From assembly GCA_963665925.1 (NCBI GenBank), contig OY762511.1, forward strand, positions 2,480,001 to 2,544,000: 64,000 nt of DNA, in the 5' to 3' direction. Numbering within the stretch: the first letter of the stretch is position 1; each line of letters opens with the position of its first letter. Shown piece after piece: positions 24,927 to 34,047 of this stretch. Made by a program: the position numbers and the translations under genes. This DNA comes from G963665925 sp963665925. GTDB taxonomy: Bacteria > Bacillota > Clostridia > Peptostreptococcales > Acidaminobacteraceae. The notes under the pieces are model-generated. The model worked only from the letters and a program-made list of their open reading frames with translations, was not told where the DNA came from and did not search any database.

Positions 24927-26168
24927 TTACGCGTATATGTTGCCTGAAAGGCGCACTTGATAATCCAGCGCCTTTAAAATCCGTTCGTTAATCATTTCAA
25001 ATGCTGAGTACGGCGTTGCCGGAAGCAGGATGTGAACAGTTCTTGAAACTTCATCGTAGCTGTAGACGTCGACAGACCTGAGCACCTTTGCGATTTTGCT
25101 GTGCAGGGTTTCGAAATCGATGTCGACAAGGGTGTACTGCAGATAGAGGTAGCCCAGGTCGAACTCTGTTTTTCTCCGTTTTTCCTGGTCAAGACGTGCG
25201 TTGAACTCTGCGTACTGAAGAAACTGCGTGTCTGCAATATATTTATCTTCGTTGATTTGCTGGTCAACATAGACAGCCTGAGCCAGGGATTTGCTGACCC
25301 ATTCGACAATCACTTTGAAGAGATTAAAGGCATACTCTGAAAGCACGTCAAAGTCCATATCTTCAATATTGATGACAGCCATGACCTGGTCATCCAGCAT
25401 AACTGGTGCAGACATCAGTGGAAATGAAGCGTCATCAGTGTCATTCCATTTGAGAATGGTCTTATCGTGAACAACACGTGCGTAGGCCTCCGATTTCAGA
25501 ACATCAATTGTACGGATATCCTTTCCAACAAGGTTGCCCATTCGGATTTTGAGTCGGAGCAAATCATGGTTTTTCTTATCGACGGTGTAAATGGATACCG
25601 CAGTGGCGTTTATGAATTTTTTCAGAATGCCCATCGTATCGGTGAAAACATCCTCCGGATCCAGGGAATCCAGTCTGGAAGCAATTTCGTACAAGGACAG
25701 AATACTGTGCTCCGCACCAATGATCTGTTTCTTCAGGTCCTTGTTTACTGCAAGGGATTCTTCGTACCTTCTTCCAAGTCTTTCAAGACCGGTTTCAAGG
25801 AGCAGAATACGGTTATTGAGTCTCAGGGTTACAATGTCGTAGTTGTCCTTGAAAATTCCAAGGATTACTGCGGACCAGTAAATCGAAAGAATATACTTGT
25901 AATAGCCAATTTCACCTAAAATTTCAATGAAAGGACCTATCTGGTGCGCATAGACAGCACTGTAGTAAATGCTGTAGAGGGTAGCGCCCATAATGCCAAT
26001 GTAGTTTCCATACCTGAGTCCAATAACTGCCGAAAGGACAATATAAGGGTGAGGACTCGCAGTCAGGATATTTGATGGCGATTGGGAAACCAGGTAAAAA
26101 TATGCAATTACAGCCAGAGCGGATGCATTGATTTCTAGCAGTCCGTAAAGCAATTTTTTACGTGTCAT
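24927..26168 (-). CDS. pelD: PelD-like c-di-GMP receptor (TM-GAF-degenerate GGDEF)
   Basis: 413 residues: about four N-terminal membrane helices (to residue ~110), a coiled segment, a GAF domain (about 155-295) and a C-terminal degenerate GGDEF domain. The catalytic GGDEF loop is missing, but the sequence LRSVDVYSYDEVSR keeps an RxxD motif at residues 364-367, the position of the inhibitory c-di-GMP site of PelD. The protein therefore probably switches the polymer synthase on when c-di-GMP rises and makes none itself. No diguanylate cyclase gene is adjacent. Confidence 0.82.
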   Translation of the reverse strand: MTRKKLLYGLLEINASALAVIAYFYLVSQSPSNILTASPHPYIVLSAVIGLRYGNYIGIMGATLYSIYYSAVYAHQIGPFIEILGEIGYYKYILSIYWSAVILGIFKDNYDIVTLRLNNRILLLETGLERLGRRYEESLAVNKDLKKQIIGAEHSILSLYEIASRLDSLDPEDVFTDTMGILKKFINATAVSIYTVDKKNHDLLRLKIRMGNLVGKDIRTIDVLKSEAYARVVHDKTILKWNDTDDASFPLMSAPVMLDDQVMAVINIEDMDFDVLSEYAFNLFKVIVEWVSKSLAQAVYVDQQINEDKYIADTQFLQYAEFNARLDQEKRRKTEFDLGYLYLQYTLVDIDFETLHSKIAKVLRSVDVYSYDEVSRTVHILLPATPYSAFEMINERILKALDYQVRLSGNIYA

Positions 26169-26177
26169 AGGAAACTC

Positions 26178-26873
26178 CTATTCATTCAAGCTGCCGTTGT
26201 AGGTAATGAGTGTGGCGTCGTTCACACCATAGACTTGAGAAAGTTTATCTACAAATTTTGTATCTGCGCCGAGCAGGGATATTTCCAGCGTGAGCTCAAT
26301 CTGCCCCGAAGAGGCGGTTTTGGATTTTATGCTGTAGTCCAGTGAACTGATGATTTTGAAGACTTCATCCTTTGCATCTTCCGAGTAATGGATAATCAGC
26401 ATGAAAACATTGTTCGTATTTCTGTATCTTTTAAGAAGAACAATCATGAAACCTATGAAAACTGAGCCGGTGATGGCAATCATGAAGAGGCTTGCGCCAC
26501 ATGAAATCCCCACTGCGATGGCCCAAAACATGAACACGATATCCATAGGGTCTTTGACGGCAGTACGAAATCTGACGATGGAAAGCGCGCCGACCATGCC
26601 GAGGGACAGGACGAGGTTGGAGTTGATCGTCATAATGACCAAAGAAGTGATCATGGACATCATGACCAGGGAAATATTGTAGTCATGGGAATAGAGCGGT
26701 CCGCTATAGCTTTTCTTGTAAATGTAGAAAATGAACATGCTTACAGCGAATGAAAATGACAGGCCTACAACAATATCGACAAAGGAGACTGTGCCGAAAA
26801 AATCGGATTTACTCAAGCTGTTGCGGAGCAAGTCTGTAAATGTAAACTGATTTGAAAGTGTCAAAAGTCCCAT
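26178..26873 (-). CDS. DUF4956 membrane protein
   Basis: 231 residues with about four membrane helices in the first 145 residues and a soluble C-terminal ~80-residue alpha/beta domain (DEVFKIISSLDYSIKSKTAS). The core MVGALSIVRFRTAVKDPMD followed by IVFMFWAIAVGI is the conserved DUF4956 signature. Members usually lie next to VTC-domain and CotH-like genes, as here, but have no established activity. A role in transporting or polymerising a phosphate-containing product is a reasonable but unproven inference. Confidence 0.85.
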   Translation of the reverse strand: MGLLTLSNQFTFTDLLRNSLSKSDFFGTVSFVDIVVGLSFSFAVSMFIFYIYKKSYSGPLYSHDYNISLVMMSMITSLVIMTINSNLVLSLGMVGALSIVRFRTAVKDPMDIVFMFWAIAVGISCGASLFMIAITGSVFIGFMIVLLKRYRNTNNVFMLIIHYSEDAKDEVFKIISSLDYSIKSKTASSGQIELTLEISLLGADTKFVDKLSQVYGVNDATLITYNGSLNE

Positions 26874-26890
26874 GTTAACCTCTTTTCCAA

Positions 26891-27604
26891 CTATCTGCTA
26901 TGCTTGTGGTTTCTTTCAAGGGTGAGTCTGGACAAGCTGTACTTTGAAAATGCAGTATGTGTCGTATCAATCTGTTCGATGATTTCGCGAATGTAGTTTG
27001 GCAGAAAGCGTCTGTACTTAACCTCAAACACGATTTTTCCGGGTTCAAGGACCGGGTAGACAGGCTGGCTGGCGCTGAATCCGGAACTTGAAGGAAGTGA
27101 AGCCTTGATGTTGCTGTCAAAGCAGATTCTGATGCCTTCGTAGTTCAGTAGATAGGCTTCGCGGTCATACCCGACAATGACTTTGGGAAGCAGGCGCTTG
27201 GTCTTGCAGGCGACTACAAACTCCCTGTAGAGCGGTATATCGTAGCGGTTGAGCAGGAGCTGGTCTGGACGTGTCAGTGCGGTTTCCATAGTGGTTTTGT
27301 CGATAGACATGTCCGCTTTGAATGTCAGACCGCCACGTTTCTCCTTTTTCTCAAGCTTGAGAAAGGTATCGGAGAAATCATAAAAGCGGATTCTGAACTT
27401 CTTTCGCTCGAAAACACCGTTGATTTTTTCGTAGTAGGCACTGTCAAAGGGATCATCGTAATAATAGCTGCGCACATTATAGGCATTTTTAGGTCCCGTG
27501 TGCGGATCCTTTGACAGCACGAGAGGGAGAAGCCTTTTCAGAAGCTGATAATCCTTCTGGTCGATGATGAACTTGTATTCATAGCGTCCCTGTTCCTGTG
27601 TCAT
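26891..27604 (-). CDS. VTC-type polyphosphate polymerase domain protein
   Basis: The start at 27604 sits behind GGTGAGG and 4 bases after the CotH stop. The longer frame would overlap CotH by 71 bases. The 237 residues form a single tunnel-type triphosphate enzyme domain: RYEYKFIID at the N-terminus, RSYYYDDPFD, RKKFRIRFYD, KLEKKEKRGG and the late VFEVKYRRFLPNYI. The basic and acidic pairs line the active tunnel in the yeast VTC4 polyphosphate polymerase. No SPX or membrane domain is present. It could make polyphosphate or act on another phospho-donor for the neighbouring kinase. Confidence 0.85.
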   Translation of the reverse strand: MTQEQGRYEYKFIIDQKDYQLLKRLLPLVLSKDPHTGPKNAYNVRSYYYDDPFDSAYYEKINGVFERKKFRIRFYDFSDTFLKLEKKEKRGGLTFKADMSIDKTTMETALTRPDQLLLNRYDIPLYREFVVACKTKRLLPKVIVGYDREAYLLNYEGIRICFDSNIKASLPSSSGFSASQPVYPVLEPGKIVFEVKYRRFLPNYIREIIEQIDTTHTAFSKYSLSRLTLERNHKHSR

Positions 27605-27608
27605 GACC

Positions 27609-29294
27609 TCACCGCCGTTCTTCCAGTTCATATTTCTTGATCCCAAAATACAGGTTTCCGAAATCATCTTCATACTCATCCATGGCGTACTGCAAGTGCC
27701 CCTTTGAATCGATGACCGTCACGCGCCAGAAATATGTTCCTGTGCCAAGATTCTTTATGGAAACTTCATTATAAGGCGTGACTTCATTATGGATAACGGT
27801 ATCAAAACCGGGTGTTTTGCTGATTTCAAAATGATAGGTTATGTCGTCGTTTTGAAAATCGTAGGACTGGTCCCAGTTGAAGAGACTGAACTCGCCAAGC
27901 GGTGTCGCGTCGCCCAGAAAAATAGGCATCGGCTTTTCCAAGCTGCTGTAATACCGTTTCAGATTCAGGTCGATTACGGTTTTGAGCCGTTCCACTTCTT
28001 CGTTTCTCTGTTCTAGAGATCCTCTCAGACCGAGTATGTCTGGTCCTCTGGACACGAATGGCATCACAACCTGATTGTATGAGTCGATGGTGTTTTCCAA
28101 GTGCATGGCGCTCAGCTTGTAATAAATTTCGTCAATTTTGTCGTTTAAAAGCTTGATGTTGTTTGGGTCTTTAAAGAACCTGCTGTGCAGCGGCACACTC
28201 CAGTAGTTGGCAAGTCCAACGCGCCAAGGGGCCAGGTAATTGGCTGAATAGGTCTGTACCTGGTCGTAAAAGTCAAATGCGCCATCATAGTCCCAAGGCA
28301 GGAAATAAAAGGTCTCATGGTCCTTTGGCTTGTAAAGGAAGAAGTTTTGTGTGTTGGTGTCGCGGTTGTCAAGCAGGATATTCACTGCCAGCCAGGTTAT
28401 ATAGTTGTCCACCTGCAGGTGCTGGTTAACGGTTGTGTTGATATTGACCAGATAATTGTTTACTGAAGAAACCAGTTCAATGATTTCTTCGTGATCGCCA
28501 CCGTTTTCAATACTGAGGATTTCTTCGAACTTGTCCTTGTCGAATTTATTGTCTGATTTAAGGCGCAGGTCCTTGCTCTTTTGGAAAAAGAAGTTCTCAG
28601 CCTTATAGAGAAGACCGTCCTTATCAAGTCCGTGGGCCCTGAGATAATCGTCGTCAACAGATTCGACATGGGTGAAGAGACCGTAGTCGACAAAATCTCC
28701 ATCAATATCACCGCGGCTCAGGTCCTTGACGAATACATGAATGAACTTAGTTCTTAGACTCGGTAAATGATCGATTTTCTGTATGATGTCAAAAGCGAGC
28801 TTATTACGGAAACGGGTAATATCATAGGGATGCTTGTTCAGATTGATTTTGTCGAATCCCAGCCATGTTCCGAATTGCCTGTCTAGATTGATGCGATAAG
28901 ACTTCTGGTCGGCGCTGCGCGTCGACTGCCCTCTGAGTTTGATGGTGCCGTTTGGGGCGTGAATGCCATAGCCGTAGTAACCCGCTAGGGTACCGTTCAG
29001 ATTGCCTTCCTGAAAAAGGACTGGTAGCTCGGGGTCATCCCCGTCCTTTGAGTTTCTGTCATCGTTGATGTCAGAGAAGGTGTAGGTCCTAAGTGAACCC
29101 GGATTTGATGGGTATACGGTCAAGTAGACAACGTGAACCTGGAGCGGATCGTCGTGCTCGTAGAGGGTCTGGTCGTCTTCGATGGAAGGTGCATTCCCTT
29201 CATAATCAATCTTTTCGGTCTCTATGTCATAGCTTTCACAGCCGGAAAGCATAAGAATGACACAACTGGTAAACAGAAAAATGAGTTTTTTCAT
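27609..29294 (-). CDS. CotH-kinase family lipoprotein with C-terminal fibronectin-like domain
   Basis: 561 residues. The signal peptide ends in LMLSGCESYD, so it is a lipoprotein on the outer face. The CotH kinase domain (about 90-440) shows IKLRGQSTR, RFRNKLAFDI, LLYKAENFFF and the catalytic FLPWDYDGAFDF. The C-terminal ~100 residues (YHFEISKTPGFDTVIHNEV then GTYFWRVTVID) look like a fibronectin type III or sugar-binding beta sandwich. CotH proteins are extracellular kinases. First gene of the cluster. The target may be a surface protein or the exported polymer, which is inference. Confidence 0.85.
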   Translation of the reverse strand: MKKLIFLFTSCVILMLSGCESYDIETEKIDYEGNAPSIEDDQTLYEHDDPLQVHVVYLTVYPSNPGSLRTYTFSDINDDRNSKDGDDPELPVLFQEGNLNGTLAGYYGYGIHAPNGTIKLRGQSTRSADQKSYRINLDRQFGTWLGFDKINLNKHPYDITRFRNKLAFDIIQKIDHLPSLRTKFIHVFVKDLSRGDIDGDFVDYGLFTHVESVDDDYLRAHGLDKDGLLYKAENFFFQKSKDLRLKSDNKFDKDKFEEILSIENGGDHEEIIELVSSVNNYLVNINTTVNQHLQVDNYITWLAVNILLDNRDTNTQNFFLYKPKDHETFYFLPWDYDGAFDFYDQVQTYSANYLAPWRVGLANYWSVPLHSRFFKDPNNIKLLNDKIDEIYYKLSAMHLENTIDSYNQVVMPFVSRGPDILGLRGSLEQRNEEVERLKTVIDLNLKRYYSSLEKPMPIFLGDATPLGEFSLFNWDQSYDFQNDDITYHFEISKTPGFDTVIHNEVTPYNEVSIKNLGTGTYFWRVTVIDSKGHLQYAMDEYEDDFGNLYFGIKKYELEERR

Positions 29295-29514
29295 AATTTA
29301 TTCACACCCCACTAATCAGAACGGTTATATAAGGAATGAATACCCACTTCACTGTACAAATATCAAGAACTATACATATATGTAAATTGTTTTTCGACTT
29401 TATTCGACATTCGTGTTTTCAAGTGTTCATATTTTGTAAAAAAGTGTGTGTTATAATTTACAAGAGACACCGCATTAAAAATCACTTATGTCAAAATTGG
29501 AAAGAGGGAATAAT

Positions 29515-31311
29515 ATGTCACACTTAAGAGAAAGAACGGAAATTCCTGAAAACTATAAATGGGATATTGCATCGCTTTATAACGATGAAGCATTATGGGA
29601 AAGTGACTTTGAGCATGCGCAGGTTCTGATTGAAGAGGTTGCGGGATTGCAGGGATCAGTCCTAGGGTCACCGGAGTCTCTGCTCAAGACTCTTGAAACC
29701 GAGCACCAGCTGGACCGAGTGCTTTCAAATCTATATACATTTGCGAAAATGAAGCAGGATGAGAATACAAAAGAGGCCCACTATCAGGGACTAACTTCAC
29801 GTGCAGAGTCTCTGGCGGTCAAGGCTGCTGGCGCAAGTGCCTATATTGTTCCGGAAATTTTGGAGGCAGAAGACGGTCTTGTAGCGACCTTCGTATCGAA
29901 ACTGGACAGTCTGAAGCTCTACGAACAGTATCTTGACAACATCATCAGAAACAAGCCGCATGTGCTCACTGCTGGAGAAGAAGGCATTCTGGCTCAGGCT
30001 GGTGAACTGGCGTCTGCACCATCCAATATATTTGGCATGCTCAACGCTGCGGATCTCAAGTTCCCGGTTGTTAAGGATTCAGAAGGAGCAGACCTGCAGC
30101 TTTCGCACGGCAACTTTGTACCGACGCTTGAATCGCGTGACAGACGATTGCGAAAGGATGCATTTGAAGCATATTACAGCATTTATGAGGGGCATAAGAA
30201 TGCCCTCGCCATGATGGTGCAGTCTGAAATCAAGAAGAACATTTTCTTTTCAAGAACGAGAAAGCATGAATCGGCACGCCATGCATCCCTATTCAAAAAC
30301 AATGTCGATGTGCAGGTGTATGACAGCCTGATCAGTGCGGTTAATGAATATTTGCCATCCATGCATAAATATATGGCTCTTAGAAAGAAAGCCCTTGGTG
30401 TCGACGAACTCCATATGTATGATGTATATACGCCGATTGTCAAGGATGTGGACATGAAGATTCCTTATGAAGAGGCGACTGAGACAGTCCTTGAAGCCTT
30501 GAAGCCGCTTGGCCAGGATTACTGCAGTATCGTGGATGGCGCCTTCAAGGAGCGCTGGATAGATGTCTATGAGAATGTTGGCAAACGCAGTGGGGCCTAT
30601 TCATGGGGAACCTACGACTCAAAGCCTTTCATTCTACTGAACTATCATGATACCCTTGATAACATGTTTACTTTGGCCCATGAAATGGGACATTCGGTGC
30701 ACAGCTACCTGACACATAAGAATCAGCCTTATGTTTACGGCAACTACAGCATTTTCCTTGCAGAGGTTGCTTCGACGACAAATGAGGTGCTGCTGACAAA
30801 TCATTTGCTGGACAAGCTCGATGACGGGGCTGAAAAGCTCTATGTGCTGAATCATTACCTGGAGTCATTCAGGGGTACCGTATTCAGACAAACCATGTTT
30901 GCTGAGTATGAAAGAGATATTCATGAAATGGTCGAACGCGGAGAGGCGTTGACACCTGAAACGCTCTGCAATCACTATCGTGCGCTGAATGAAAAATACT
31001 ATGGTCCAGAGATGGTCATAGACAGCCAAATCGATATGGAATGGGCGCGCATACCGCATTTCTACTACAATTTCTATGTTTTCCAATATGCAACTGGATT
31101 TTCTGCAGCTGTGGCTCTGGCTGAAGGCATCATGAAAGACAAGCAGCCTGCAGTAGACAAGTATCTGGGATTCCTTGGCGCAGGCAGTTCCAAGTATCCA
31201 CTTGAGATCCTGAGCGGTGCAGGTGCGGATATGTTGTCTGGCATGCCGGTTCGCAACGCGCTTGAGAAATTTGATCAGCTGGTCGACGAAATGGATAAGC
31301 TGATGTTTTAA
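29515..31311 (+). CDS. pepF: oligoendopeptidase F
   Basis: The ATG at 29515 has an AGAGGGA site; a frame-internal ATG at 29488 has none. The 598-residue M3B metallopeptidase has the zinc site HEMGHSVHS (His389, His393) and the characteristic SGAYSWGTYDSKPFILLNY just upstream. It degrades short peptides in the cytoplasm. A TATAAT at 29452-29457 marks a likely promoter in the 220-base gap to the divergent CotH gene. Nothing else is seen in that gap. Confidence 0.95.
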   Translation: MSHLRERTEIPENYKWDIASLYNDEALWESDFEHAQVLIEEVAGLQGSVLGSPESLLKTLETEHQLDRVLSNLYTFAKMKQDENTKEAHYQGLTSRAESLAVKAAGASAYIVPEILEAEDGLVATFVSKLDSLKLYEQYLDNIIRNKPHVLTAGEEGILAQAGELASAPSNIFGMLNAADLKFPVVKDSEGADLQLSHGNFVPTLESRDRRLRKDAFEAYYSIYEGHKNALAMMVQSEIKKNIFFSRTRKHESARHASLFKNNVDVQVYDSLISAVNEYLPSMHKYMALRKKALGVDELHMYDVYTPIVKDVDMKIPYEEATETVLEALKPLGQDYCSIVDGAFKERWIDVYENVGKRSGAYSWGTYDSKPFILLNYHDTLDNMFTLAHEMGHSVHSYLTHKNQPYVYGNYSIFLAEVASTTNEVLLTNHLLDKLDDGAEKLYVLNHYLESFRGTVFRQTMFAEYERDIHEMVERGEALTPETLCNHYRALNEKYYGPEMVIDSQIDMEWARIPHFYYNFYVFQYATGFSAAVALAEGIMKDKQPAVDKYLGFLGAGSSKYPLEILSGAGADMLSGMPVRNALEKFDQLVDEMDKLMF

Positions 31312-31326
31312 AGGAGGCACGACGAG

Positions 31327-32463
31327 ATGGAAAATGCATTCATGAGACGGCTGGCGGCATTAACACTCATTTGTGTCCTTGGGATTTTTGGATTTGCGCC
31401 TGCGACATATGCTGCGGCGGAAGATGAAACAAATGCATACAATCTCTATTATGCATTCGACTCAAACAAGCAGTTTAAGAGTTTTATTTCAAGAGGTGTC
31501 TCCGACCAGGTTGAAAGCATCACCTTTGGGTGGGCGAGTATACAGCAGGACGAGGACGGGACCCTGAAGCTTGAGTATGAAGCAGGTGACTTCCGTATTC
31601 CTGTCGGATATGAGGAAGTAATCGATCAGGCTAGGGAGGCCGGTTTAAAGGTATACCTGAACATTTACTCTGCAGGTCCCTACGATAAACTGCTTGAATC
31701 CACGCCAAAGCTGTTGCCGCAAATTAAGGACCTTGTGACAGGACGAAGTGTCGAAGGCGCAGAGTTTGATGGAATCGTCCTCGACATGGAGGGGCTCAGT
31801 GCCTCTGTTCAGAAGAATTATTCGGCATTTGCCTGGATTGTAAGCGACGCCATAGGAACCCGAGACAAAACTACAATTCTTGCCCTGCAGCCTGCTCGAG
31901 GCGCAGATTATGGTATCTTGAACCAGTTTGCAGACGGCTACATTCTTATGCTGCATGATTATGAACCCAAGTATTACAGCCTGCCGGTCAGCGAATCAAA
32001 ACCGGTGGTGACACCACTCGCGCCTACAGACAGGATGCTGTCTGACCTTGGCGCTGAGCTTGAGGCCATTGGTCAGGAAAAGCTTGACAGTGTGTGGCTT
32101 CAGCTCAATCTTGCAACTGCCCAGTGGAAGGTCAAGGGGGGCTGGATTACAGGGCCAGGTGGAGAACGGTATCCTTACCGACCAACCTACGAGACCCTGG
32201 TGCAGCGTATGGCAGTCATTGAAAGAGAAGACGATTCAGGCTTCAAGCGCTTTGAGGATGGGTCACCCTATCTGCATTATTACGATAGCGCTGACGAAAC
32301 CTGGAATACCATATGGTATGAGGATGAAACCAGCTTCGCTGTAAAAATGAAGGGTGCCAAAGATTTGGGAATCGGCAGATTTTCTGTATGGCGCATGGGG
32401 AATCTTCCGGAGATTGGACGGTATAACCTCGATATGCCGACAGCACTCGGTTTGATTGAATAG
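31327..32463 (+). CDS. secreted GH18-like putative glycoside hydrolase
   Basis: 378 residues with AAGGAGG before the ATG. An N-terminal signal peptide (ALTLICVLGIFGFAPATYAAA) predicts export without a lipid anchor. The body resembles the TIM-barrel glycoside hydrolases near GH18, such as spore-cortex SleL/YaaH types. The strand EFDGIVLDMEGLS corresponds to the DxxDxDxE motif, retaining the catalytic Glu and one Asp. Substrate could be wall glycan or the amino-sugar polymer made by the nearby Pel-like cluster, but it is on the other strand with pepF, so linkage is uncertain. Confidence 0.7.
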   Translation: MENAFMRRLAALTLICVLGIFGFAPATYAAAEDETNAYNLYYAFDSNKQFKSFISRGVSDQVESITFGWASIQQDEDGTLKLEYEAGDFRIPVGYEEVIDQAREAGLKVYLNIYSAGPYDKLLESTPKLLPQIKDLVTGRSVEGAEFDGIVLDMEGLSASVQKNYSAFAWIVSDAIGTRDKTTILALQPARGADYGILNQFADGYILMLHDYEPKYYSLPVSESKPVVTPLAPTDRMLSDLGAELEAIGQEKLDSVWLQLNLATAQWKVKGGWITGPGGERYPYRPTYETLVQRMAVIEREDDSGFKRFEDGSPYLHYYDSADETWNTIWYEDETSFAVKMKGAKDLGIGRFSVWRMGNLPEIGRYNLDMPTALGLIE

Positions 32464-32465
32464 TT

Positions 32466-32502
32466 AAAGCTGTGGAACGCAATGCGTTCCACAGCTTTCT
32501 TT
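32466..32502 (+). terminator. intrinsic terminator after the GH18-like gene
   Basis: A 15-bp perfect stem, AAAGCTGTGGAACGC (32466-32480) with its complement at 32484-32498, followed by CTTT. The A-run on the left would let it work in both directions. Confidence 0.85.
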
Positions 32503-32573
32503 ACGAAAAGGCGAAGAAAGCCGCTCTGTATTTCTTTAATAGAAGAAGATATGATATTTCTTTCATGAAACCG

Positions 32574-32602
32574 TTGGGGAGTCTATGTGCATTTGTTATA
32601 AT
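32574..32602 (+). promoter_or_regulatory. sigma-A promoter of the aminopeptidase gene
   Basis: TTGGGG (32574-32579), 17 bases, TATAAT (32597-32602), 30 bases before the start codon. Confidence 0.65.
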
Positions 32603-32632
32603 AATTACAAATGGTTATTTGGGAGGCAGCAT

Positions 32633-33877
32633 ATGAATCAGAATTTTTTTAAAAGAAACCGAGAGGCTCTTGTCAAAAAGCTGCAAGAGGGCTCTATAGC
32701 AATACTTTTTTCTGGAAGTGCACCATATTATTCTGGCGATGGTCAGTATCCATATACACCGAATAAGAACTTTTACTATCTGACGGGGCTTGAACGCGAG
32801 AATTTTATCCTCCAGTTTGTCAAGAAAAACGGACAGGTTAAAACGACGCTTTTCATAGAAAGACCAAATCCGGACATTGAAAAATGGACCGGAATCAAGA
32901 TGAAGCGGGATCAAGCTATTTCAGTGAGTGGTATCGAAGCGGTGGAGTATGTGGAGGCTTTTGAGACCCAGCTTAACCGTGTGCTCATCGACGGAGACGT
33001 TGACCGCATGTATCTGGACATTGAGCGTCAGGCCTTCAATAGTCCTGAAACCTATCCGATGGCATTTGCGAGAACAATCGGTTCAAAGTATGCATTTGTT
33101 GACATCAAGACACTCCATAAGCAAATGGCAGAACTGCGTGTCATAAAGAGCGCCGAGGAAGTTGACGCGCTAAAACGTGCCAACCTTCATACCAAGCAAG
33201 GCTACGATGCGATCTTAAGAGAAATCGCCCCTGGCAAAAAAGAATACGAAATGGCAGCGCTGTTTGAATACAAGACAAAATGCGCCGGCTCACCGGGGCT
33301 CGGCTTTCCGACCATAGCTGCTTCAGGGGCAAATGCAGTGATTCTGCATTATGTTGAAAACGACTGCACAATGCAGGCTGGCGACTTGCTGTTGCTGGAT
33401 TTTGGGGCTCTGGAGCACAACTACAGCGCAGATGTCAGCAGAACCATTCCGGTAAGTGGCAAATTCACCGACCGTCAAAAGCAGATATACAATATTGTAC
33501 TTAAGGCACAGCAGGCTGTAATCGATGCCATAGAGCCCGGCATAGCCTATTCAAGACTGAATGAGATCTGCAAGGAAGTTCTTTGTGCAGAGTGCAGGGC
33601 GATTGGTCTCATCGAAAAGGATGAGGATCTTTCAAAATACTACTATCACGGCGTAGGGCATTATCTGGGGCTTGATACGCACGACGTGGGCAGCCGTGAG
33701 CAGAAGCTGAAGGCGGGTATGGTGGTAACTGTGGAACCTGGCCTGTACATTGCTGAGGAAGCCATTGGTATTCGTATTGAAGATGATATTCTTGTAACGC
33801 TGGATGGACATGAAAACCTCACACTGGATATGCCAAAGGACGCCGATGAAATTGAGCGTGTCATGGCTGGCAGATAA
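32633..33877 (+). CDS. Xaa-Pro aminopeptidase-like M24 metallopeptidase
   Basis: The ATG at 32633 has GGGAGG 6 bases upstream; 16 codons of open frame further upstream lie over the promoter and are excluded. The 414 residues form an N-terminal creatinase-like domain (FLTGLER-like YYLTGLERENFIL) and a pita-bread catalytic domain. Metal ligands are visible in LLLDFGALEHNYSADVSRTI (two Asp), GVGHYLGLDTHDVG (His), VTVEPGLYI (Glu) and IRIEDDILV (Glu). It removes N-terminal residues preceding proline. The order matches aminopeptidase P (PepP/PepQ group). Confidence 0.92.
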   Translation: MNQNFFKRNREALVKKLQEGSIAILFSGSAPYYSGDGQYPYTPNKNFYYLTGLERENFILQFVKKNGQVKTTLFIERPNPDIEKWTGIKMKRDQAISVSGIEAVEYVEAFETQLNRVLIDGDVDRMYLDIERQAFNSPETYPMAFARTIGSKYAFVDIKTLHKQMAELRVIKSAEEVDALKRANLHTKQGYDAILREIAPGKKEYEMAALFEYKTKCAGSPGLGFPTIAASGANAVILHYVENDCTMQAGDLLLLDFGALEHNYSADVSRTIPVSGKFTDRQKQIYNIVLKAQQAVIDAIEPGIAYSRLNEICKEVLCAECRAIGLIEKDEDLSKYYYHGVGHYLGLDTHDVGSREQKLKAGMVVTVEPGLYIAEEAIGIRIEDDILVTLDGHENLTLDMPKDADEIERVMAGR

Positions 33878-33945
33878 AAAATTAAGATGGAGCAGTAATT
33901 ATATGACAGGATTGGTCTGAAATGCGGGATAGAATTGATTTTGAT

Positions 33946-33975
33946 TTGGTTGATTCGCCCAAGTTCGGCTATAAT
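33946..33975 (+). promoter_or_regulatory. sigma-A promoter upstream of nth
   Basis: TTGGTT (33946-33951), 18 bases, TATAAT (33970-33975). It serves endonuclease III and possibly the genes that follow. Confidence 0.6.
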
Positions 33976-34047
33976 GATAATGACGAAAATCTGTTTTGAC
34001 AAGACCAGTCAACGCGGATGATTTGTAGATGGGAAATGGTGTGTGTC

